Assembly: GCA_024362935.1 (NCBI GenBank)
Contig: JANCRA010000122.1
Location: 891,501 to 955,500 of the forward strand
Length of the DNA stretch: 64,000 nt
Origin: Setophaga petechia
Taxonomy: Eukaryota > Chordata > Aves > Passeriformes > Parulidae
Direction: 5' to 3'
The translations under genes were made by a program, and so were the position numbers. The notes below the pieces were generated by a model that made no database searches, had not been told where the DNA came from, and saw only the letters and a list, made by a program, of their open reading frames with translations. Shown in pieces: positions 10,102 through 19,679 of this stretch. Within the stretch, counting starts at the first letter, position 1. Each line of letters opens with the position of its first letter.

Positions 10102-13100
10102 ATGGCCCAGCCCTACGCCCCCGCGCAGTACCCCCCGCCCCCCCAGAACGGGATCCCCGCAGAGTTCGCGCCGCCGCACCCGCACCCCACGCAGGACTAC
10201 TCGGGGCAGAGCTCGGTCCCGGAGCACGCCATGAGCCTCTACACACCAGCACAGAGCCACCCCGAGCCCGCGGGCAGCGACGCCAGCACGCAGTCCATAG
10301 CAGGGACACAGACGGTACCGGTAAGGCCCTGCGGGCTGGGCTGGCCTGGGGGTACAGGGGGTGCTGGGGGCACGGAGGGTGCCAGGGGCACGGGAGGTGT
10401 TGGGGCTGTGCTGGGCTCGGGGCAGTGTCAGGGGTACAGGGGGTCCGGGGGCTGTGCTGGGCTCAGGGCAGTGCCAGGGATACAGGGGGTCCTGGGGCTG
10501 TGCTGGGCTCGGGGCAGTGCCAGGGGTACAGGGGATGCTGGGGCTGTGCTGGGCTCGGGGCAGTGCCAGGGGTACAGGGGGTGCTGGGGCAGTGGTGCTG
10601 CCTGGCCAAAGTCCCACAGGGCACCAGGCTGGGTGTTCCTGCCATCCCTCAGTCCCCCTCAGAGCCCCCCATCATTCTCATCGCTCGCAGTCCGCTCGCT
10701 CGGCTCTGCTCTAGGAGCTGGTGGCAATCACAGCGCTGGAATGCAGCACCAGCGAGGTGCTGAGCTCTGCACTTTGCAGTCCTCCCACACGGTCCCGAGT
10801 GCAGCATCTGCATCCCCACCCCGAGCATCCCCACGGCCCCAGCAGGAGGCAGGGACGCCCGTGGGGTGCTGCCCACAGCGTGGGGAGCGCAGGGTGCAGG
10901 GTGTCCCTCCCTGGGCAGGCAGGGCCGGGCACAGGGCAGGGTCGCTCCCGCTGGGGACAGGGGCTGATGGCAGCCGTGCCTCCCCAGCAGGCAGACGAGG
11001 CGGCACAGACAGACAGCCAGCAGCTACACTCCTCAGACAACACAGACAAGCAGCAGCCCAAGAGGTTGCACGTCTCCAACATTCCCTTCAGATTCCGGGA
11101 CCCCGACCTGCGGCAAATGTTTGGGGTGAGTACGGCTCCCTGCAGCCATCACACCCCGCTCAGCGCTGCACCGACGGCACCTTGGCACTGTCACCTCCCG
11201 AGGGACGTCCTGCCCAGCCCTGTGTGTGGAGCAGGGGTGACACTGAGCCCTTGTCCCCTCCACTGTCCCCTCCCCAGCCCTCAGGATTCAGAGCAGTGTT
11301 AATTAATGAAATTTTGGATGACACTCCCCATGCCCTGTCAGAGTGGCAGCCATGGAGGGACAAGGACTCTCCCCTGCATGACCCTGGGGGTGCCCAGGTC
11401 TGGCCCCAAGGCAGCCCTGCGCCCATCCCTGCACAGAGCCCCATGCCAGCAGCTCCGGGTGCAGGGCCAGGGGCTTTGCAGGCACTCACCCCTCTGTTCT
11501 CTCCACTTGCAGCAATTTGGGAAAATCCTGGACGTGGAGATCATTTTCAATGAGCGGGGCTCCAAGGTGGGTGATGCCCATGGCCGGCAGCATACAGCCA
11601 GTCCCGGGGAGGGTGCCGGTGGAGCCAGGTTGCCCAGCAGTGCTGTAACCTGCTCTCCCCTCCTCTCCTGTCCCATGGCATGCAGTGCCCCATCGGTGCC
11701 AACTCGGGAGGTGGTGCGGGTCCCTGCACCCGGCACTGGAGGGAGGAGAGGGCTTGCTGTGTCCCACCACGGGCAGCTCGTGTCCCTCTGTGTCTGGATG
11801 TCTCTGTTGTATCTTCCCCGCTTTCTGTGCCCCTCTCCCAGACTCTTCTCCCAGCTCGTGGGCGATTCTGGGGCCTCAGCCGGGACCCCCGGGGACCCCA
11901 GCCTGGGCTCTTCATCTCTGCACTGTGGCAGCCTCACCTCCTGCGCCAGCTCTCCTGATTCACCCCCTCTCTCTCTCTGTCCCCACACCCTCTCTCTGTC
12001 TCTCTCTGTCTCTTTCTTTCTCCTTTTCTCCTCTGCTCACAGGGTTTTGGGTTTGTAACTTTTGAAACTAGCACAGATGCCGACCGGGCACGGGAGAAGC
12101 TGAATGGCACCATCGTAGAGGGCCGGAAGATTGAGGTGCTCAGATAAGTGTGCTAGTGCCGTGCCATGCCTGCGTGTGCGTGTCCCCTGCCCGGGCTGGG
12201 GGGCGCCCGGGGGGCTGTGCATGCGTCCCTGGATGTGGCACGGTGGGAGCATGTCTGCGGGCAGGTCGGCGCTTGGCACGAGGAGTGCCCGGCCCAGAGG
12301 ACCCTCCCGGCTGCACGGAGAGCTGGGTGCCAGCTGGGGCTGCATTCTGCTGGTACCGCAAGGCTGGCAGAGCCCCGTGCCCACCCCGGGCTCTGCAGGG
12401 AGCTCTGGGGCTCTGCCCCGCATGCCACCCCCCTGCTCTGTGCTGGGAGGGAGCATCCACCCACGCGCAGCTCCACACCTGCAGTGCCAGCAGCCGCCCA
12501 GCCCCGCAGCCTTTGATTTCTCCGGGCTCAGCACGGGGATCAGGCTCTGCCCATTTGCCAGCAGCTCCCCGCTGGTGGCTGGCGAGTGGTGGGGAACAGG
12601 GTGGCACGTGGCAGAGGGAGTGGGACAGAATGTCCCCAGCAGTGCTGACGGCAGAGAGGGAGCCTGGCAGGGCACAGCAATGCCCCACGGACAAGGAAAA
12701 CATCATCCAACAAAACCGGGCAGGAGCTCACGGGCAGCATGTTGGGCTCAGGCTGAGCATGGCACCGCAGCTCTCGGGGCACCAGCCAGCAGCCTGAGCC
12801 ACGCTCAGAGCTGGGGATGGAGGCCTGGGCAGGGCTGTGTACAGCGGGTGCTGCAGGCAGAGCCTCGTCTCCTGTCTCTGGTGCAGCTGCATCCTCTGCT
12901 CCGGCGCCCAAAGCAGCAGCAGCAGCAAGGGGAGCTGGCTGCAGCCGAGCGGGCCCTGGACCCCCGCCCGGCCAGCTCCGTGTCCTCAGGCACCGAGCCC
13001 GTCCCTCTCTCTGCAGGTGAACAACGCCACGGCCCGTGTCATGACCAACAAGAAGGTGGCCAACCCCTACACCAACGGTAAGGGCCGGTGTCCGGGGAGC

Positions 13101-16100
13101 AGGGCTGCAGCAGGCAGGGGCACTGCGGGCACCGGCACTGTCTGGCTGCCGTGGAGCTGTGGCACTGAGTGCCCTCCACACCGCAGGCACATGGGAGCAC
13201 AGCTGCTCTGCCCAGTGCAGGAGTGCAGCCCCCATGCCCTCCTCCTGCCTGGGATGGGGCTGCTGCCCCTCAGAGCACCATGGAGAGTGCCCCATCCTCA
13301 CCGGCTCTCCCTGCCCACAGGCTGGAAGCTGAACCCGGTGGTGGGAGCAGTCTACGGCCCCGAATTCTACGCAGGTAAGGTCGGGCTGCAGCAGTACCTG
13401 CTGTGGGTGCCCCCAAACGTCAGCTCTGCCCTGTGTCTGCCACTGCTCCGTGCAGGGAGCAGCCCCTGGCCCCTCTCCCTGTCCTGCACACCTGCCTGGA
13501 CAGTTCCTCCCATCCTATATCCTATATCCTATATCCTATATCCTATCCTATCCTATCCATTCTATCCTATCCCATCCCATCCTATCCTATCCTATCCTAC
13601 CCTAACCTATCCTACCCTATCCTATCCTATCCTATCCTATCCTATCCTATCCTATCCTATCCTATCCTATCCCATCCCATCCCATCCCATCCTATCCATC
13701 CCATCCCATCCTATCCATCCCATCCCATCCCATCCCATCCCATCCCATCCCACCCCCCTGCCCAGCATCCCCACGGGCCATGTCCCTGCCAGCCTGAGGG
13801 TACAGGGGTGCCACAGGTGCCCCGTGGGGGCTGTGTGCTCCCGCTGTGCACAGCCACAGGTGTGTCCCTGCCTCCTGCAGTAACGGGGTTCCCGTACCCC
13901 GCCACGGGGACGGCCGTGGCCTACCGAGGGGCTCACCTGCGGGGCCGGGGCCGTGCCGTGTACAACACCTTCCGTGCCGCGCCGCCGCCGCCACCCATCC
14001 CCACCTACGGCGCGTGAGTACCCGGGGCTGCTGGGGGGAGAGGGCTGCCACACTGCCCGGGGCTGTGCTGGCACTGCCAGGCTCGTCAGGGACGGGCTGC
14101 AGCTCCTGCGGCACCTGCCTGGGCACAGGCTCTGCCCCTGCAGCTCCTGCCTGGCCACAGGCTCTGCCCCTGCAGCTCCTGCAGCTCCTGCCTGGGCACA
14201 GGCTCTGCCCCTGCAGCTCCTGCCTGGCCACAGGCTCTGCCCCTGCAGCTCCTGCCTGGCCACAGGCTCTGCCCCTGCAGCTCCTGCCTGGGCACAGGCT
14301 CTGCCCCTGCAGCTCCTGCAGCTCCTGCCTGGCCACAGGCTCTGCCCCTGCAGCTCCTGCCTGGCCACAGGCTCTGCCCCTGCAGCTCCTGCCTGGCCAC
14401 AGGCTCTGCCCAGCCCCGCTCTGCTGCCCTCGGTGAGCTGCACCCCCAGCAGCCTCCTGCCCACCAAGGCACAGGGCATTATTGCAGCCAGGGTGGGTGG
14501 TTCAGTGGAAAGTCAGCTGGGATGGTGTTGGTCAGACACAGCCACGGCCAACTGTGGCTGCTCCCAGCAGAGATCCTGCCCTGGGATCCTCCTGCCCTGC
14601 CCTGCCCTGCCCTGCCCTCTGCGTGTGCCCAGGTCCCTGCCCAGAATCCCAGCCCAGAGGTGCCTCTGGGGCCTGGACAGCCACTCCTTGCCCCGTTCAC
14701 TGCCCTCACCCCGCTGCCCTCGGCCAGGGGCTCTTGCCAGGCTCTGATGCCTCTGCCTCATTTCCAGGGTCGTCTACCAGGATGGGTTCTATGGAGCTGA
14801 GATCTACGTAAGTGACACTGTACCAGGGCTGGGCTGTGGTGGGGACCCCATGCCAGCAAAGGGGCATCACACGGGTCCCTGGTGGGCTCTGCCCCCCAAC
14901 CCCTTCCCCTGGGCGGCAGCAAGAGCATGAGCACAGCACAGCTCCTGCAGAGCAGTCTGGGTGGCACACACCACACAGGATCCTGTGCCCAGCCCTGTGC
15001 CCCTGCCAGCCCTTGCAGGGCTGGTGCCACACAGGATTTACGGCCTCAGCTCCTTGCACCCGCGTTTAACCCCCATGTCTGAGCAGCCAGCGGCGATATT
15101 TCAGGCGGGCACTGAAGGATTTATCTAACGTGACACCTCATTAAAGCGAGCGGGGAGGTGATAGTCTCTTCTCTGGAAATTTAATTTTTTAAGGTTAATG
15201 TTTGTGAAAGCCCCTGGGGAATGGGAATGAGGCTGTTGCGTGCCCAGTAGCACTGGCACCGACCCCCCGTGGGCCCCACAGCTCTCCGTGCAGTGCCGTG
15301 GGGCACAGCTGCCCTCAGCCCCAGGCCCCAGCGGGTGCAGCCCCTGACCAGTTCTCTCCTGCAGGGGGGCTATGCTGCCTACAGGTACGCCCAGCCCGCA
15401 GCAGCAGCGGCCGCCTACAGCGACAGGTGAGCACCGGGCATGGCACCTGGGGGAGCCCCGGGGCACCTGGGGGAGCCCCGTGGCACCTGGGGGAGCCTTT
15501 GGCACCTGGGGGAATCCCTTGTCACCTGGGGTTGCCCCGTGCCACCCTGCACAGCCCACCCTGACACCCCAGCTGCTGAGCGCTGTGGGACAGGACAGAG
15601 TCAGGCATGGGGAGGGCAAACAGGGACCCCTTGCTCCCCTCAGGGCTCAGCTGGACAGGGTTGGCACCACTGCAGGGGGAGCAGGGAGGTGGCGGGGGGC
15701 TCCCAGGGAGGGCTCAGAGGGGACACAGCACCCAGCTGCTGTCACTAACACCCCGCTGTTTGCTCCTAGCTACGGCAGAGTGTACGCAGCAGCAGACCCC
15801 TACCACCACACCATCGGCCCCGCCGCCACGTACAGCATTGGCACCATGGTAAGAGCAGCCCCTCGGCCTTCCTCTGCTTCCCGGGGGGCTGCAGGCAGCC
15901 CGGGGAGGGGTCTGGCACAGCCTGTGGGGCACAGGGCAGGGGCTGTGGGAGGGCAGTGGGAATGGCACAGCCCTGCCTGGCTCTGTCTGCAGGAGAGGAA
16001 CCCCCAGCCCGCACCCTGCCCCACCTTCCCCTCACACCCCACAGTCCTGCCCACTCACACCACTTCCAGGGGCCTGGCTGTCCCCTGGGCAGGCTCCAGG

Positions 16101-16533
16101 ACCCTCTGTCATCCCAGTGCAGGACAGTGTCCCCAGAGCCCCTCGTGCAGCCACACACGGGGGGCACCGCAGCCCCTCACACCCCACAGCTCTTGGCCAG
16201 CTCTGACAGCATCAAAGATGAAAAATTGCACTCACGGCTGGGATTGCAAAGCCAAGCTGCCTTTCTCTGCCTTTTGGCTCCCTGGGCAGCTGCTAGTGAG
16301 GGGCCATGGGCACGGTGTCCTAGGGGTTTTCAGCTCAGTGCCGCAGCAGGGATGGGGCAGCTCCTTGGCAGGTGTGGCACAGCAGTGCCACCCTGGAGGC
16401 ACAGGGCAGCCCCTGCCCCCAGGGCAGTGCCCATGGCCACCACAGAGCCCGGGCAGCACTGGGCACCTGGCCCTGCCTGCCCCTCACATCCCAAGGACAG
16501 CAGCGATTTGGTGTCATTTGAAAGAGGAGAAAG

Positions 16534-16564
<31 letters not shown>

Positions 16565-16675
16565 GGGAAGATCTAGGCTTTGGCTATCTCTGAATACTGA
16601 TTGGCTTTTTTTTCATCTTTGATGTTGCAGGCTAGTCTATACCGAGGAGGGTACAGCCGCTTCACTCCCTACTAG
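10102..16675 (+). CDS. RBFOX3: RBFOX3 (NeuN), neuronal RNA-binding splicing regulator
   Basis: Nuclear RNA-binding protein that binds (U)GCAUG and controls alternative exons in neurons. Coding exons: 10102-10320, 10988-11125, 11513-11566, 12043-12135, 13017-13077, 13321-13374, 13881-14013, 14768-14807, 15365-15426, 15770-15848, 16631-16675; all join in phase, giving about 325 aa. The Pro/Gln-rich N-terminus ([19 protein letters not shown]) is characteristic of RBFOX3. One RRM lies at about residues 100-175, with RNP2-like LHVSNI and RNP1-like KGFGFVTF. The C-terminal half is Ala/Tyr/Gly rich ([18 protein letters not shown]) and ends [14 protein letters not shown], as in RBFOX1/2. The 93-nt fourth exon corresponds to the cassette exon whose skipping damages the RRM in this family. 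The exon starting 10988 has a CAGCAG tandem acceptor. The family and symbol are very secure. The start is the family-standard Met, but the frame is open upstream to the splice acceptor at 10069. Confidence 0.95.
10340..10600. repeat. ~47-bp minisatellite in RBFOX3 intron
   Basis: About five imperfect units containing ggggctgtgctgggctcggg, gcagtgccagg and ggtacaggggg. Confidence 0.8.
12218..12761 (+). promoter_or_regulatory. RBFOX3: GCATG (RBFOX-binding) cluster downstream of the RBFOX3 93-nt exon
   Basis: GCATG occurs at 12219 (as TGCATG), 12249, 12420, 12737 and 12757 in the 881-nt intron after the RRM exon 12043-12135; one further GCATG lies upstream at 11678. RBFOX proteins bind (U)GCAUG and are known to autoregulate this exon class. 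Confidence 0.55.
13507..13753. repeat. TATCC/CATCC pentanucleotide microsatellite
   Basis: About 245 bp of TATCC repeats changing to CATCC, in the RBFOX3 intron after the exon ending 13374. Confidence 0.9.
14098..14410. repeat. ~32-bp minisatellite resembling splice acceptors
   Basis: Units of gctctgcccctgcagctcct plus gcctggccacag. Each carries a pyrimidine-rich run followed by cag, a reasonable 3' splice site, in the intron before the exon at 14768. Confidence 0.85.
15095..15215. promoter_or_regulatory. RBFOX3: AT-rich element in an RBFOX3 intron
   Basis: Between the exons ending 14807 and starting 15365 lies ggatttatctaacgtgacac, cattaaagcg and aaatttaattttttaagg. It is unusually AT-rich for this intron and could be a splicing or transcription element. 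Confidence 0.35.
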
Positions 16676-16836
16676 CAAGACAGACCCAGCCCCCCCACCA
16701 CTGCCCCCGATGCTCACTAGCACCAAACCCAACCAGGCAGAGCCGGGGCCGAGCCTGCAGGAGCCGCGGCTGCTGCCGGGGCTGGCGCCGGGCTCTGTGG
16801 GGCCGCCGGGCTCTGTGGGGCCGCAGCACCCCACGC

Positions 16837-17150
16837 CCTGAGGGTTACCTGCAGCACCCCATGCCCCGAGGGTTACCTGCAGCACCCCACGCCCCGAGGG
16901 TTACCTGCAGCACCCCACACCCCAAGGGTTACCTGCAGCACCCCACGCCCCGAGGGTTACCTGCAGCACCCCACGCCCCGAGGGTTACCTGCAGCACCCC
17001 ACACCCCAAGGGTTACCTGCAGCACCCCATGCCCCGAGGGTTACCTGCAGCACCCCACACCCCGAGGGTTACCTGCAGCACCCCACACCCTGCAGCACCC
17101 CACACCCCGAGGGTTACCTGCAGCACCCCACACCCCGAGGGTTACCTCAG
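16837..17150. repeat. RBFOX3: 28-bp minisatellite in the RBFOX3 3' UTR
   Basis: About eleven copies of GAGGGTTACCTGCAGCACCC plus cacgcccc, starting about 160 bases after the stop codon. Confidence 0.85.
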
Positions 17151-18755
17151 CCGCTCCCTCCTGCCGCCCGCCCGCCTCTCCTGCAGCATCCGCCCGCCCC
17201 AGGGGCCAGCCCTGAGCCCCAGCAGCGCCCAGGTCCCCCCGCTGCCCTGGCTGGGCTGCACAGGGCTCATCCCCGCGGGGCAGGGGGTGCTCAGCCTGCA
17301 GGGATGCTCGCTCCACAGGGCTGGGGCTCGGGTGACAGCAGCCCCCGAGCAGCCCCTCTGCCCCCGTAGGAGAGAGAGGAGCCAGCTGGGGTTGCTGCCA
17401 GCTGTGGGCCTGGCGAGGCTGGGCTGGGTTCAGAATGCAGGGCCAGGTGTGACGGGCTGGGCTGGCTGCAGGGCTGGGTGTGATGGGCTGGGCTGGGACG
17501 GTGCCTGCGTGCCCTCGGCCACCTGCTCGGCCTGAGTGCTCCAGCGAAAGACCTGCCTCTCTTGTTTCTGTTGTAGTGAACCCGTGGCCGTTTCCTTCTG
17601 GGACCAGGAAGGGCAAAAATATCCACACACACATACAAAAAAAAAAATGAACCCCAAAATATAAAAATTAAAAGCAAAGCAACAAAAAAAAAAAAAAAAA
17701 AGAAAGGAAAATCCAAACAAAAAAAAAAGAGAAAGCAAGGCAAGCGGCAGCAGCCAAGTGAGCCCCAACTGTCCACACACACGGAGTGAGCGAGTCCCAG
17801 AGGAGCCGCGGCGAGCACCGGCGGTCGGACGCGCCGGAGGGACCCCCGGCCCCCGGCCCCACAGCCCCGCAGGGAGGGAGCCGGCGCAGGCAGGCGTGAG
17901 GGTCCGCGGGGTCCGGGGGGCCCTCCCCGCCCGGTGCAGGGCCTGGGCGCCACGTCTTCCTTCCCCTGGTGCAGCAGCGCTGGGGGTGCCGGCAGAGCGC
18001 TGCGCCCTGCCCGGCTCGTGGGACCGGGTGCCAGGGTGGGGACCCGGCTTGGTGCCACCCGGCGCTGGCGGCCATCGGCGTGTCAGGTGTGCGAGGCCTC
18101 AGCTCCAGCGCGGAACTGGGGCGGCGGCGCGGATGCGGTGCTGAGGTATTGCAGGGGACGACCCTCTGCCTTTTAAAGGGAATTTTTGTTAAGAGGAGCT
18201 TGCAACTCGCTTGTGACCCCTTCCCCTTCTTCCTCCCTCCTTCCCTGACACCCGCGCTCCCGCCCTGCTTGGACCAGCCCTGACCAAAGCTGGGCCGGGC
18301 CTGCCCCAGTCCCACTCCCAGTCCTGCTTGCTCTGCGGCGCGGGACACGCTCACGGCCACCCGTCCCTGCCCTGGCAGCGGGATGCCCCCGGCCCTGGGT
18401 GCGGGGTCTCGGCCGCTGCATCCCCACGAGGGACCCACCCGAGCCGCGAGGCTGGGCCGCAGCAGCGGCACGTGGTGGCACGGGGCACTGCGGGGCCCAT
18501 CCCGGGGTGCAGCGCCGTCCCGCGCCCTTCCGGCTCTGCCACTCCTCGAACCTCACTTTATAGTCTGCAGACGCCCCCGACGCCCCAGCGATGAGCTCCC
18601 CCTTTTCTATTCCCCGTGTACATAGCCCCGGCCCCGCTCCCTGTACAAAGCTCCGTCCATCGCTGTACTGGCTTCTCCCTTACAGCACCCCCGCGCCGCC
18701 CCGGCGTGCGGGCTGGCGCCGGCCCATCCTGTATGCTTCAAAGTGTGACCATTCT

Positions 18756-18795
18756 AATAAACAGTATTATTATTATTATTATTATTATTACAAGG

Positions 18796-18837
<42 letters not shown>

Positions 18838-18852
18838 GAAATTATTAATAAA
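18756..18852 (+). terminator. RBFOX3: RBFOX3 poly(A) signals (two AATAAA)
   Basis: AATAAA occurs at 18756-18761 and 18847-18852, separated by an (ATT)n tract. These are the first canonical signals after the RBFOX3 stop and precede the convergent ENGASE gene. Confidence 0.75.
18763..18850. repeat. (ATT)n microsatellite
   Basis: ATT repeats interrupted once by acaagg, lying between the two RBFOX3 AATAAA signals. Confidence 0.9.
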
Positions 18853-18870
18853 GATTTCTTTCTTCAACCA

Positions 18871-19673
18871 GGACGACTCAGGTTTTGACTGGTTGCGCGG
18901 GGCCGTGGCGGCAACAGCGGATCTGGCTGGGCAGGGGCCACAGCCTGTGGGCAAGTGGGGCACCCTCAGGGCCCCCAGCCTCACCATGGTGAGGGAGCAG
19001 GGTGCTGCATGAAGAGCCCTCTCCTGGCTGGGCCTAGCCCTTCGTTCTCCAAGCCATCAGGTAATACGTTCCTGAGCCTCAGGAGCAGCAGCTCCACTGC
19101 TGGCATTGGTGTCCCTGGCAGAGCCTGCATTGTCTGAGGACAGGGCTTGGGACCCCACTGCAGGAGTGCTCGGCTGCTCCTGCCTGCTAATTGCTTGCTC
19201 ACCAGACTGTGAGAAAATAATTGCTGCTATAAATTTTCTCTCCTCCTCACAAGATGCTCAGGGGAGGCAGTGTAGGCTGGTGGCACTGGGCTGGGTCCAC
19301 GTTAATGAGCACAGCGGTCACCCAGGCTGGGCTGCTGCAGAGCCTGTGCTGAGCCCTAAGGGGGCTGTGTGCCGTGGGGTCTTAGGGCCAGTATCCCCAG
19401 CCTGTGGCACACAGCCTGAGGCAGTGAGGGCTGCAGGAGCTGGTGGGGTTCTCAGGGCAGGTGCCCCAGTCTGGGGTCACACATGTTGGGGGTCCCTTCC
19501 AGTGGCTGGTCAGCACCCAGTGGGCCCCCAAGTGAGGGCTGAGCACAACCACAGGGGTGGGAGGAAAGGGACGCACCAGCCCCAGGTGATGAAATGCAGC
19601 CTCCCTGTGCGTCCCCTGCCCACAGCCCACCCGCCGCATGGAGGAGACACGGCACGGGCTGCACCACAGCTGC
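18871..19673. other. Intergenic region between convergent RBFOX3 and ENGASE
   Basis: About 0.8 kb with no recognisable exon. An AT-richer patch at 19180-19260 (aattgcttgctc, ataattgctgctataaat) stands out and could be a conserved non-coding element. The rest is GC-rich and featureless to me. Confidence 0.5.
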
Positions 19674-19679
19674 TTTAAT
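19674..19679 (-). terminator. ENGASE: ENGASE poly(A) signal ATTAAA overlapping the stop codon
   Basis: On the minus strand the last codons read GAT GGG CAT TAA AGC, so ATTAAA (19679-19674) contains the TAA stop (19677-19675). I saw no other AATAAA or ATTAAA on this strand down to the RBFOX3 3' end. If used, the 3' UTR would be only tens of bases long. Confidence 0.5.

Larger units (their letters stand above)
16676..18870 (+). other. RBFOX3: RBFOX3 3' UTR
   Basis: A gene-free stretch from the RBFOX3 stop to its poly(A) signals. It holds a 28-bp minisatellite (16837-17150), A-rich tracts at 17630-17740, a GC-rich middle and an ATT microsatellite at the end. It is called a UTR because of its position and the AATAAA signals at 18756 and 18847. 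The exact cleavage site is not determined. Confidence 0.7.

Noticed and set aside
10102..11553. 483-codon frame starting at the RBFOX3 ATG
   Set aside because: After 10320 it reads through introns. The true frame is split by clear splice sites matching the RBFOX family.
14014..14767. Optional 47-codon RBFOX3 exon as in the long mammalian isoform
   Set aside because: No sequence resembling it is present. The interval is mostly the 32-bp minisatellite.
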